Assembly: GCF_001297125.1 (NCBI RefSeq)
Contig: NZ_LHPC01000028.1
Location: forward strand, 186,001-250,000
Reading direction: 5' to 3'
DNA: 64,000 nucleotides
DNA from: Pseudomonas sp. RIT-PI-q
Lineage (GTDB): Bacteria; Pseudomonadota; Gammaproteobacteria; Pseudomonadales; Pseudomonadaceae
The notes below the pieces were generated by a model. The model searched no databases. It was not told the DNA's origin and saw only the letters and a program-made list of their open reading frames with translations. Below, in pieces: positions 24,159 through 30,987 of this stretch. Both the position numbers and the translations under genes were made by a program. Every line of letters begins with the position of its first letter. The first letter of the stretch is position 1.

Positions 24159-25011
24159 AGCTACCGTCCTCCCGCTGGATCAGTCCGTCGGTGTAGTTGC
24201 GGTCAGCGAAGCCGGTGTGACGGGACTGAGCGACCGGCGCTGGGACCGACTCGGCCATGCGCTTGATCGCCCAGGACGCCTTGAACCCTTGCCACCCAGA
24301 AGTCAGCGCTTCGGTGATGGCGTCGGATGCCGTGATTCCGGCTTCGACGCACTTGGCCAGCTCGACGTTGACGGTTGACCAGACGGTGGCGGTGACGGCG
24401 GCGCGCTTGGCCTTGCGCTGGGTTAGCCAGTCGGCCAGCAATTGCTCAGGCACGTTGTGCGGGTTGTCGGCAAGCAGCTGGGTCATGCCGAACGTAGCCT
24501 TGCGATCAGACTTCGGCGGTTCCGGTTGCTCTTGGGGCGGATTAATCTCTTCCGAAGGAAGAGTTAATAGGGGTTCTTTCTTTGTATAAAGAAGGCAAGT
24601 TGCCGTTTTGGTCTCACTCGCATCAGGTCTCAGTGAGACGATTTGGGCTGAGTGAGACGATTTGGTCTCAGTGAGATTGGAAGGTTTTGCCTCGTAGAAG
24701 GACCACTCGCGAATAGGGGAAATCCCGATATCGCCTCGGCTTCCCCCTACCCGAAAAATGATTCGACGCTCAAGGAGATGACTGATCGCTTTCGACGTGA
24801 CGTCTCGGCGCATATTGGTCTGCTTGCCAATATCGTCGGCAGTCAGGCGTTTGGTTTCAAGTTGATAGCCGATGGTCTGCCGTGCAATGGCCATGAGAAC
24901 GCGCAGTTCGCGCGCTGGCAGGTCAACCGTAGCCAAAGCCTCCATCAGGCTGTTGTCCATACGGGTGAATCCCCTGCTGCTGTTCAGCTGGATGATGTTG
25001 TCGGGGGTCAT
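24148..25011 (-). CDS. Replication initiator, lambda O-like
   Basis: 287 aa. The N-terminal winged-helix domain (about 14-110: MDNSLMEALATVDLPARELR, LTADDIGKQTNMRRDVTSKA) is the phage replication O type. The middle is linker coded by the iteron region. The C-terminal part (about 190-287) should contact the helicase loader encoded next. It is first in the replication block and has a 36-bp palindrome between 31 and 66 bases upstream of its ATG. Confidence 0.87.
   Translation of the reverse strand: MTPDNIIQLNSSRGFTRMDNSLMEALATVDLPARELRVLMAIARQTIGYQLETKRLTADDIGKQTNMRRDVTSKAISHLLERRIIFRVGGSRGDIGISPIREWSFYEAKPSNLTETKSSHSAQIVSLRPDASETKTATCLLYTKKEPLLTLPSEEINPPQEQPEPPKSDRKATFGMTQLLADNPHNVPEQLLADWLTQRKAKRAAVTATVWSTVNVELAKCVEAGITASDAITEALTSGWQGFKASWAIKRMAESVPAPVAQSRHTGFADRNYTDGLIQREDGSYAF
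24622..24678. repeat. Iterons inside the initiator gene, candidate origin
   Basis: Three 19-bp tandem units start at 24622, 24641 and 24660. They share the core ATTTGGTCTCAGTGAGACG with few changes, and a degenerate fourth copy lies at 24606-24620. The core contains the inverted repeat GTCTCA/TGAGAC. As in lambda, the array lies in the middle of the initiator gene, so it is a likely origin of replication. Confidence 0.7.
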
Positions 25012-25041
25012 TGCTTGACTCCCGGAAAACGTATTTTGAAG

Positions 25042-25077
25042 CGCGACACGTTTTCGGAATTAACAAAACGTGTCGCG
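25042..25077. promoter_or_regulatory. 13-bp-arm palindrome upstream of initiator
   Basis: CGCGACACGTTTT (25042-25054) and its exact reverse complement (25065-25077) are separated by 10 bases. Its outer 8-bp arms and 20-base spacing are the same as at 18939-18974. It lies where a promoter for the replication gene would be, so a repressor site is likely. Confidence 0.6.
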
Positions 25078-25142
25078 ACATTGGCGGGGGTATTGATTTG
25101 CGGCTGGGTCTGCATATACTGGCTCCACTTCGTTGTACAAAG

Positions 25143-25163
25143 AGCCGGGTCACTACCCCGGCT
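25143..25163. terminator. Hairpin downstream of CII-like gene
   Basis: AGCCGGG (25143-25149) pairs with CCCGGCT (25157-25163). On the plus strand TTTTTA follows; on the minus strand CTTTGT follows. It could act like lambda tR1, a terminator between the regulator gene and the replication genes. Confidence 0.6.
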
Positions 25164-25179
25164 TTTTATTGCCTGGGAT

Positions 25180-25650
25180 TTAGTTCTTCGCCTTGTGTAG
25201 CTCGATCACCGCCGCCACAGTCTCAAGACTGGCTGACAGGTACTTGGTGTGCAGTGCGCGAATCTTCTTGGCTTCTGAAGCATCGATTTCGCCGTCCTCC
25301 AGCGCCATCGCGACCATGTGGTCAAGCTCGCCGCGCTGCGAAGAAGCCGCCAATGCACGCTGGTAGAGATCGACGTTGTCGAGTTGCTCGGCGTCTGGAA
25401 GTCGAACGAATACACCGCCGTACATTGCGCAGATGTAGTCGGGCATGAAGCTGGTTTTAGCTTCTGTTTCGAGAGCGCAGACTTCGCCATTGGTCAGCGG
25501 CTTCATGCCAGCCGACTCATAGATCCGGTTTTCAAAGCGCTTGAAGTTCTCTTCGCCGATGAACGCGGCTGCGCATTCACGACCGCCGGGGAAAGCTTTA
25601 ACGGCCGCGACAACTACTTGCTTTCGTGTATCTAGAGTTCTGCAGCTCAT
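25180..25650 (-). CDS. CII/YmfL-like regulatory protein
   Basis: ATG at 25650 gives 156 aa (MSCRTLDTRKQVVVAAVKAF); a start at 25683 is also possible and both have weak ribosome sites. The N-terminal half reads as a helix-turn-helix (GGRECAAAFIGEENFKRFENRIYE) of the YmfL-type regulators found at the cII position. It is the first gene after cro, as lambda cII is. It may activate establishment of lysogeny. Confidence 0.68.
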   Translation of the reverse strand: MSCRTLDTRKQVVVAAVKAFPGGRECAAAFIGEENFKRFENRIYESAGMKPLTNGEVCALETEAKTSFMPDYICAMYGGVFVRLPDAEQLDNVDLYQRALAASSQRGELDHMVAMALEDGEIDASEAKKIRALHTKYLSASLETVAAVIELHKAKN

Positions 25651-25715
25651 CGTCTGGTTTTCCCTTTGCGTGAAACTGTTCATGATTCATCCATCAACTG
25701 ATCAGGGACGAACCC

Positions 25716-25931
25716 ATGACCTCTAATTCCGAACTGCAAGGCGAGATATCCGCCCTTTGCTGCTTGGTGGTAGCCCTGGCCTCCACCCTTCCCTTGTCAT
25801 CTCAGCTCAGGCTTTGGCCCGAGTTTGAGCAGATCGCTAACCCGCTACGGGCGCTGTTAGAAAGTGATGAATTGCGCGGGTTTGAGCGCGCGACCGTTTC
25901 GCTCGCGTCAAGACGCAAGCTGATTGGCTAA
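25716..25931 (+). CDS. Hypothetical protein, 71 aa
   Basis: A plus-strand frame that ends inside the cro stop region (four-base overlap). CAGGGACG lies ahead of the ATG. The product has a hydrophobic N-terminal third (ISALCCLVVALASTLPL) and a charged helical rest. It would be co-transcribed with cI by any establishment promoter starting right of the CII-like gene. Family not recognised. Confidence 0.5.
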   Translation: MTSNSELQGEISALCCLVVALASTLPLSSQLRLWPEFEQIANPLRALLESDELRGFERATVSLASRRKLIG

Positions 25932-26122
25932 GCGGCCGATTTTTGTGATGGGAACGGGCGTTGCTCCAAGGCCGACAAGCTGCCGTCGTCCTCAACGGTC
26001 ACATAGACATCACGGCCCACGCGGATTGCCTTACTCAAGGCGCCCTGAGTACAACCGAGCATCTGCGCGGCCTTCGTGTGGCCATGCTCTTTCGCAAAAT
26101 CGATTAATGGGATACGGCGCAT
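25928..26122 (-). CDS. cro: Cro repressor
   Basis: 64 aa, strikingly like lambda Cro in length and layout. It starts MRRIPLIDFAKEHGHTKAAQ, has a helix-turn-helix over about 14-36, and continues VYVTVEDDGSLSALEQRPFP. It is divergent from cI across three operators. It should repress PRM and the early promoters during lytic growth. Confidence 0.93.
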   Translation of the reverse strand: MRRIPLIDFAKEHGHTKAAQMLGCTQGALSKAIRVGRDVYVTVEDDGSLSALEQRPFPSQKSAA

Positions 26123-26125
26123 GGC

Positions 26126-26152
26126 GTCGTCCTCGACAAGATGTTAAGAGCG
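26126..26152 (-). promoter_or_regulatory. nutR-like boxA with short hairpin in cro leader
   Basis: On the minus strand CGCTCTTAAC (26152-26143) matches boxA elements. A GTCG-AGGA-CGAC hairpin follows at 26137-26126. The loop AGGA is also the cro ribosome site, so the hairpin may instead control cro translation. Placement just after PR is unlike lambda, where nutR follows cro. Confidence 0.42.
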
Positions 26153-26182
26153 ATTATGACCGCCGGTATTGTTTGCCGTCAA
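26153..26182 (-). promoter_or_regulatory. PR promoter
   Basis: Minus-strand -35 TTGACG (26182-26177), an 18-base spacer and -10 CATAAT (26158-26153). Operator sites at 26155 and 26180 cover both elements, so CI or Cro binding would block it. It drives cro and the right early operon. Confidence 0.72.
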
Positions 26183-26220
26183 TACCGGCGATATTGGTTA
26201 AGCAAATACCGCAGGTAATA
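26155..26220. promoter_or_regulatory. OR: three CI/Cro operators
   Basis: Three 17-bp sites at 26155-26171, 26180-26196 and 26204-26220 follow the pattern CAATACC-N3-GGTATTG seen perfectly at OL. Their centres are 24-25 bp apart, the spacing of lambda OR1-OR3. The middle site differs by one base; the outer two have one degenerate half each. Confidence 0.82.
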
Positions 26221-26221
26221 A
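26194..26221 (+). promoter_or_regulatory. PRM promoter for cI
   Basis: TTGGTT (26194-26199), a 16-base spacer and TAATAA (26216-26221) point at cI. The predicted RNA start is only two to four bases before the cI ATG at 26231, and no ribosome site is seen, so cI mRNA from PRM should be nearly leaderless as in lambda. Confidence 0.6.
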
Positions 26222-26230
26222 GATCGCCGG

Positions 26231-27043
26231 ATGAAAAAAGACTCCCGAAGGCTTCCTCTCTCTGATTGGCAGCTACAAGACAGTGAGCGGCTCAAGGCGA
26301 TCTTTCAAAAGAAGCGCGGCGAACTAAAACTCACTCAAGAAAAAATGGCTGGCGAGCTTGGTGACGGGGTCACTCAAGGTGCTGTCAGCCATTTTATGAA
26401 CGGCCGGACGGCGCTCAGCACGAAGGCAGTAACTGTCTTTGCCAGAATGCTTAGAGTGCCGGTTTCAGAAATCAGCCCCACCTTAGCTGCTCAAGTGCAA
26501 AAGATGGCGTCTTCGCTTGGTGACAGCTCCGCTGCGTTGCCGTCACTACCAAAATCAAAAGAGGCTGCGAACACCCCTCTTCCTGCTGGCGACGATATCC
26601 AAGAGCCAACTGACGAGCGCTACGCATTTGTCTCTCAATACACTGCCCGCGCAGCTGCCGGCGACGGGCATGACAATCCGCATGTAGAGATACGCAGCAC
26701 GCTAGCATTTAAGAAAGAATGGCTGCGTGTCAAAGGGCTGAATCCTAAGAATTTAAAGGTGATCTACGCCGACGGTGACAGCATGTGGCCGACGGTAAGC
26801 GACCGTGACGTGCTGTTGGTGGACGAATCGCGCTTAGAGCCAACAGATGGTCAGATATACGTTTTGGCTAGCGCTGATAAAGGCGTAATCGTAAAACGCT
26901 TGATCAAAACTGCTCTTGGTAGCTGGATCATCCGCAGCGACAACGAAGACAAGAATGAATATCCCGACCTGATGCTTTCGCGCAGCGAGATCAATGAGCA
27001 CCGAATCATTGGGCGAGTGGTGTGGCGCGGCGGAGATTTATAG
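26231..27043 (+). CDS. CI-like repressor (HTH + S24 peptidase)
   Basis: 270 aa. The N-terminal helix-turn-helix spans about 34-58 (LTQEKMAGELGDGVTQGAVS). A linker of about 45 residues follows, then an S24/LexA-type domain. Probable self-cleavage is at A133-G134, with catalytic S174 (DGDSMWPT) and K212 (VIVKRL). It should bind OR and OL as a dimer, keep lytic promoters off, and be inactivated by RecA-stimulated cleavage after DNA damage. All key residues are present. Confidence 0.92.
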   Translation: MKKDSRRLPLSDWQLQDSERLKAIFQKKRGELKLTQEKMAGELGDGVTQGAVSHFMNGRTALSTKAVTVFARMLRVPVSEISPTLAAQVQKMASSLGDSSAALPSLPKSKEAANTPLPAGDDIQEPTDERYAFVSQYTARAAAGDGHDNPHVEIRSTLAFKKEWLRVKGLNPKNLKVIYADGDSMWPTVSDRDVLLVDESRLEPTDGQIYVLASADKGVIVKRLIKTALGSWIIRSDNEDKNEYPDLMLSRSEINEHRIIGRVVWRGGDL

Positions 27044-27067
27044 CCGACCGGCTAGAGGATCGAACGC

Positions 27068-27256
27068 ATGGCGCACTCACTTAAATACCAGATAACCGAA
27101 TCCATTCGCGTCGTTGAGATCGAGGTGGGGAAACTGCTCGATTTGGCAGCAATGCTGAAAGACGCTGGAAATGATGCTTTGGCGAGGGCCGTCTACAGCC
27201 AGGCGAACAAGCTGCTTGAGGCTGCGGTAGCGCTGAGAATCGCTATGGCAGGCTGA
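27068..27256 (+). CDS. Hypothetical helical protein, 62 aa
   Basis: Starts 24 bases after the cI stop behind GAGGATCG and so is probably on the cI transcript. The product is a two-helix, heptad-rich protein without membrane segments. No family recognised. Being expressed with the repressor it is a candidate lysogen-phase gene. Confidence 0.55.
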   Translation: MAHSLKYQITESIRVVEIEVGKLLDLAAMLKDAGNDALARAVYSQANKLLEAAVALRIAMAG

Positions 27257-27372
27257 CTGCTTACTCTGGTTAGGTGTAGGCGGTAAGGACTGTGCGAGAG
27301 AAGGGTGAATAGGCGCATGGCATGGCGGAATGCATTGAAGTGTTTTTGATTTGAATTAGAGGCTGGGATGCG

Positions 27373-27663
27373 ATGAGCGACGAGAAGATGGTGCCAACGC
27401 GAAACCGAATTAATGTAGACAAAATCCAACAGTTCTTCGATGACAACGGAGTCTCGATGGAGTGCCCCATTTGCAAGACGGATGAATGGAGCATACCTAA
27501 CGGCAAATCGGTCGGCGGCAACGCGCTACCATGGGGTACTGGGACAGGCGACATGTTCATGACCGGACTACCAGTGCTTGTAATGATTTGTAGAAAATGC
27601 AAATTCGTAAGACAGCACTCCTTGTTGGAAGATGATATCCCTGGCGCGATCGAGGAGTTTTGA
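27373..27663 (+). CDS. Zinc-ribbon protein, 96 aa
   Basis: CPIC (about 31-34) and CRKC (about 74-77) frame a GTGTGDMFMTGLPVLVMI segment. This is the layout of a recurrent small family with CPxC, a Gly-rich turn, a hydrophobic strand and a second Cys pair. Its TGA is followed at once by the ATG of the next gene (TGAATG), which points to a two-gene unit with the coiled-coil membrane protein. Function unknown. Confidence 0.6.
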   Translation: MSDEKMVPTRNRINVDKIQQFFDDNGVSMECPICKTDEWSIPNGKSVGGNALPWGTGTGDMFMTGLPVLVMICRKCKFVRQHSLLEDDIPGAIEEF

Positions 27664-28317
27664 ATGCTCACCTCTGTCGACCCTGGACCAATCAGCCCGG
27701 AGCAGTTCAAAGGTACGGAAGGGCTTGGTCGCGGCCCGGATCTCCTGGATTGGACAAAGGTCGCGGGGACAAAGCGGCCAACGCTGACAGCTAAAGTAGC
27801 TAGGGGAAGAATCTACACGACCGAAAGCGTGTCGCCTGGGCTATTTGAAAAAATTTCCAATGCCAATGACATGGCCGAACAACGAAGCGATACTGAGCGT
27901 ATGAACGACATTACGCGAGAAGAATTCAACGCCAAACTTGAGACCATTGAAGTAAAGATGGATGCTCGGGTTGAGTCCGTGTCCGCGAAAATTGAAGGCT
28001 TTCTCTCTGCACAGGCTGAGCGTGACAAGGCCCAACTTGAGCGTGACAAGCGCTTTGAGTTGCTCGCGGAAAGAGTGACCAAGGCGGCAGAAGGCGCTGA
28101 AGATGCTGCTAAGCAGGCAGCAACCGTAAAATCCAATTACTGGGCCGCTGTGATCGTCCAACTTCTAGCCGTGGTTGCAATCCTGGTCGGCGCTTATTAC
28201 GCCAATCAGGCCAACGTCCTTGGCGCAATGCAAACCACCATGTCTGCATTTCAAGCAGGGAAGGATGAAGCACCACTAGCACCTCCGGCGAACCCGCACC
28301 AAACTCACGCGCCTTAG
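27664..28317 (+). CDS. Coiled-coil single-pass membrane protein
   Basis: 217 aa. The first 70 residues are Pro/Gly-rich. A charged coiled coil (about 72-150) follows, with repeated ERDKAQLERDKR motifs. One strong membrane helix (about 159-180: WAAVIVQLLAVVAILVGAYY) leads to a short Pro-rich tail. It is translationally coupled to the zinc-ribbon gene and followed by a terminator. The pair lies where lambda keeps rexAB, so superinfection exclusion is a reasonable guess only. Confidence 0.6.
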   Translation: MLTSVDPGPISPEQFKGTEGLGRGPDLLDWTKVAGTKRPTLTAKVARGRIYTTESVSPGLFEKISNANDMAEQRSDTERMNDITREEFNAKLETIEVKMDARVESVSAKIEGFLSAQAERDKAQLERDKRFELLAERVTKAAEGAEDAAKQAATVKSNYWAAVIVQLLAVVAILVGAYYANQANVLGAMQTTMSAFQAGKDEAPLAPPANPHQTHAP

Positions 28318-28432
28318 CCCTCTTTGGTTAAAAGCTGAGGCAGTTGGTCCTGTGCGAAGCTTTGTGGTTCTGTCCTTCACGCTGTTTTCACACTAAGGCA
28401 CGCAGCTTTGTTCCTGCTCCTTGCACGACTTA

Positions 28433-28464
28433 AGCCCGCTAATCCCCATCGCGGGCTTTTCTTT
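28433..28464 (+). terminator. Terminator of the cI-side transcript
   Basis: AGCCCGC (28433-28439) pairs with GCGGGCT (28451-28457), followed by TTTTCTTTG. It closes the cI to coiled-coil gene unit. Confidence 0.75.
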
Positions 28465-28534
28465 GTCTGCAATTTACTGAGGCGCGTCAGACTCTCTCCT
28501 GGACTACGCTTTCTTTCTCACTGGAGGAAACGCC

Positions 28535-28771
28535 ATGCCAGACGATCCCACCCCCGCCCTGCTCTACCGCATCAACCAGAATGTCATGGCTCTTGGGGCT
28601 GCTATCGAAGAGATCAGCATCTGGATCGATCAGCGCGGCTCTTCAAATACACATGATCGAGTCAGTAAGCATCTAGAGGTGCTGGCAGGCAATAGTGACG
28701 CCATTGCTGAGTTGATGGCTGATCTGATGGCCAGGTGGAAGCCGGAAGAAGATGAGGATCCGGAAGACTAA
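28535..28771 (+). CDS. Hypothetical protein, 78 aa
   Basis: Strong CTGGAGG site ahead of the ATG. The product is helical and acidic (ends EDEDPED) and soluble. It lies alone between a terminator and the next gene. No family recognised; probably an accessory lysogen gene. Confidence 0.6.
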   Translation: MPDDPTPALLYRINQNVMALGAAIEEISIWIDQRGSSNTHDRVSKHLEVLAGNSDAIAELMADLMARWKPEEDEDPED

Positions 28772-28806
28772 CGGCGCCTGAAGATATATCTCCTAGGAGA
28801 CGGGAA

Positions 28807-29328
28807 ATGGCTCTACCTTTGCCGACAGATCTGGCGAAAATGACTTTGCCTTCGAATCTTTTGAAATTTCTACGGCGCTTCGAGATTCAAAAGCCTGCTG
28901 ACATTGATCGCCGAGAATGGGCGCAACTAGCGCTCCTTTACAGCATCATGCGAGAACTCAAAGAGGGCGAAGAGTTTGAACGAGCAGCCGAAAGGCTGAT
29001 CGCGCATATCGATTACTATCAGAAGACGGTATTTGGAGGGGCAGCCCCCTTTGTATCGATTGCTCTGACTAGGAAGCAGCGCCGCAAAGCTAACCGTCAA
29101 GGCAGGTTGAAGCCGAAAATATCTTTCTCTGACTCACCACAGGAGATTGCGCGGAAGAGAAATTCGACTCCCACAATAGGGCTTGGATTAGACAGCATCC
29201 TTCCCCCTTCGCCGAAAACCAGAAGAGATCAAGTGACGTACGACGCGCAGACAGCTCCACTTGATGATGCTGCACGTCACCACGCGTTATATGTTGCCGG
29301 CTGGTCTCTGGCCGATGATGAAAACTAG
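28807..29328 (+). CDS. Hypothetical protein, 173 aa
   Basis: CTAGGAGACGGG precedes the ATG. The N-terminal half is helical. A basic stretch in the middle (about 96-115, KQRRKANRQGRLKPK) could bind nucleic acid. The C-terminus is less ordered. It follows the 78-aa gene by 35 bases. No recognised family. Confidence 0.6.
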   Translation: MALPLPTDLAKMTLPSNLLKFLRRFEIQKPADIDRREWAQLALLYSIMRELKEGEEFERAAERLIAHIDYYQKTVFGGAAPFVSIALTRKQRRKANRQGRLKPKISFSDSPQEIARKRNSTPTIGLGLDSILPPSPKTRRDQVTYDAQTAPLDDAARHHALYVAGWSLADDEN

Positions 29329-29351
29329 TTAGACGTAGGCGGCTGGCCCTC

Positions 29352-29780
29352 CTACTTTACCGCAGCCTGCTGCGACACAAGCAGTGAAGGATTCCCGGTT
29401 ACATCGTCTGGCAGGGTGTACATCGCACCTGTGAGAGGATCGACGATGAGCATGCCGATGAGCCCGCCAAACAAGATGTTGCCCCAGTACCAGCCGTTTA
29501 CCGTGGTCTTAAGCGGCACAGTGCTATCTGAGTACCCTTCTTTCCGGAAGGTGACCTTGTAGTCTTCTCCCTTGAAGTACCCTCTCCCGCTTTCAAGAAG
29601 TACCTTTCCGGGCGTAACGCCTTGAGCAACAACCATTCCTCGACTATTCACAATCTCGTACTTTGCGGCCGTGGGTGTGCTGTACACCCCCACCTCTGGT
29701 TTGCTGTCGCTGACGATGCTCGCACAGCCTCCCAGCGCAACAAATACGGCCGCTACCGCTATAGCTTTCCGAAGAATCAT
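29352..29780 (-). CDS. Lipoprotein, PEGA-like fold
   Basis: 142 aa with signal peptide and lipobox LGGC (acceptor Cys 19). The mature part has a beta-rich region, then a Gly-rich hydrophobic turn (YWGNILFGGLIGMLIVDP), and TGAMYTLPDDV. This arrangement is found in PEGA-like Pseudomonas lipoproteins of unknown role. It is on the strand opposite to cI and could modify the lysogen surface. Confidence 0.7.
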   Translation of the reverse strand: MILRKAIAVAAVFVALGGCASIVSDSKPEVGVYSTPTAAKYEIVNSRGMVVAQGVTPGKVLLESGRGYFKGEDYKVTFRKEGYSDSTVPLKTTVNGWYWGNILFGGLIGMLIVDPLTGAMYTLPDDVTGNPSLLVSQQAAVK

Positions 29781-29881
29781 TACTCATCCTTTCCAAGTCG
29801 CACCTGGCCGCAATTCGACCGGTCGCGATTGTAGAGCAATGATGGCGTTTAGCTATCTAAATAGCATGCCACGAGTGGTAA

Positions 29882-29912
29882 CCAACAAGCCCGCTATAAG
29901 CGGGCTTGTTGG
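29882..29912. terminator. Perfect 14-bp bidirectional hairpin
   Basis: CCAACAAGCCCGCT (29882-29895) pairs without mismatch with 29899-29912 around a three-base loop. It lies between the lipoprotein start and the end of the SHOCT gene and suits termination of the latter. Confidence 0.65.
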
Positions 29913-29950
29913 TATTGGAGTGCGCTATACGCCGAGCTTCCACTATCAGC

Positions 29951-30409
29951 TTACAGACCAAGAATCTGCTTTTTCTTGGCTTGAAACTCTTCTTCAGTGA
30001 GGATGCCGCTGGTCCTGAGTGCAGCTAAGCGCTCCAAATCATCTAGGTAGGATCCTTGCTCGATTGGAGCTGTCGGCCGACCAATGCGCGGTTGGAGTTT
30101 TCCGCGCAGCACTTCAAATGCTGCTTGCTGGTCCTTTGTAAAAAGTACCGTGTTCTCATCGGAAGCGGCCTGAAAAACCCCGCCTTTCGCTTCACTTCCG
30201 CCCTGGAAAGAAAACTGGATATATCCGTTTGTGAACATCCCAGCTGCCTTGAACTGCAATGCAGTAAGGAGTGAGATAGGAATCTCTTTGTCACCTTTTA
30301 GGCCCTGCGTAACGAATGAAAGCACCCCCTTCCTCTTTATGGTGATCGTAGAGTCGCTTAACTCGACGCTGCCGCCGTGCCCTTTAAAAAGTTCTACCCC
30401 TTCACTCAT
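29951..30409 (-). CDS. DUF4429-like protein with SHOCT tail
   Basis: ATG at 30409 with AGGGAT upstream gives 152 aa; the frame is open further. The N-terminal half is a beta-barrel-like domain (ITIKRKGVLSFVTQGLKGDK, GYIQFSFQGG) of the DUF4429/PH-like kind. The last 30 residues (LDDLERLAALRTSGILTEEE) form a SHOCT motif, a short helical oligomerisation tail. It is common on mobile elements. Function unknown. Confidence 0.72.
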   Translation of the reverse strand: MSEGVELFKGHGGSVELSDSTITIKRKGVLSFVTQGLKGDKEIPISLLTALQFKAAGMFTNGYIQFSFQGGSEAKGGVFQAASDENTVLFTKDQQAAFEVLRGKLQPRIGRPTAPIEQGSYLDDLERLAALRTSGILTEEEFQAKKKQILGL

Positions 30410-30607
30410 TGCTGGCTCATCCCTAGGTAATGCCATCCGTATCAGCGCTATCTGCGCTTTCGGGGCGTGAACAGTATCCCACTGTGATGGCACATCAGCA
30501 CCTCAGTGGATGGTCTTTTTCGCGCCCGCTCAAAAACGTGTGCCAACTTTTTACGCATACCGCCAGCCACACCTAAGGCGTATTGCGAAGGGTCTGAGGG
30601 AATAATA

Positions 30608-30623
30608 CTGTATGCATATACAG
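30608..30623. promoter_or_regulatory. LexA box ahead of prophage DUF1654 gene
   Basis: CTGTATGCATATACAG matches the LexA consensus CTG-N10-CAG with an alternating TA core. It lies 17 bases before the ATG. The host-side DUF1654 gene has the same element at 63387-63402. Confidence 0.8.
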
Positions 30624-30639
30624 AGAAAGGAGCTACTCG

Positions 30640-30888
30640 ATGACAAAGGCAAAACAAGCACCGAAACCGCTTACTCCCTATGAACTGCTCGGCGTACGTA
30701 TTCATAAAATCATAAATAACCCTCGCTCGCAGGCGGCAAAATCAGCCTTGCTGGAGCGATCAGCCAATGATTCACCTGAAGACTGGGATCAGATGCTCGC
30801 AGAGATCGCGGAGAACGATAACGTAACCTTCGCCCACCGTGACGACGGCCACGTCCACATCTTCTGGACTGTCCCTAAAGAAGACTAA
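30640..30888 (+). CDS. DUF1654 protein, prophage copy
   Basis: 82 aa. The family core is clear: LTPYELLGVRIHKIINNPRS, then DWDQMLAEIAENDNVTFAHR and the C-terminal VHIFWTVPKED. It is paralogous to the host gene at 63421, with the same C-terminal pattern. A LexA box upstream and a terminator just downstream make it a single SOS-inducible gene, next to OL. The family has no established activity. Confidence 0.88.
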   Translation: MTKAKQAPKPLTPYELLGVRIHKIINNPRSQAAKSALLERSANDSPEDWDQMLAEIAENDNVTFAHRDDGHVHIFWTVPKED

Positions 30889-30900
30889 TCCTCCGCGAAG

Positions 30901-30926
30901 AAAGCCCGCCTTAAGCGGGCTTTTTT
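30901..30926 (+). terminator. Terminator of DUF1654 gene
   Basis: AAAGCCCGC (30901-30909) pairs with GCGGGCTTT (30915-30923), with a run of six T. It insulates OL/PL from the LexA-controlled promoter. Confidence 0.82.
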
Positions 30927-30943
30927 ACGCCTGATGAAAAAAA

Positions 30944-30987
30944 CATGACCGGAGGTATTGACCACAATACAATACCGGCGGTATTGT
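30944..30987 (+). promoter_or_regulatory. OL operators and PL promoter
   Basis: The site at 30970-30986 is a perfect 17-bp palindrome, CAATACC-GGC-GGTATTG. A second site, CATGACC-GGA-GGTATTG, is at 30944-30960. Within them lie -35 TTGACC (30958-30963) and -10 TATTGT (30982-30987), 18 bases apart, reading right. This is the left immunity operator and promoter for the recombination operon. Confidence 0.8.
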
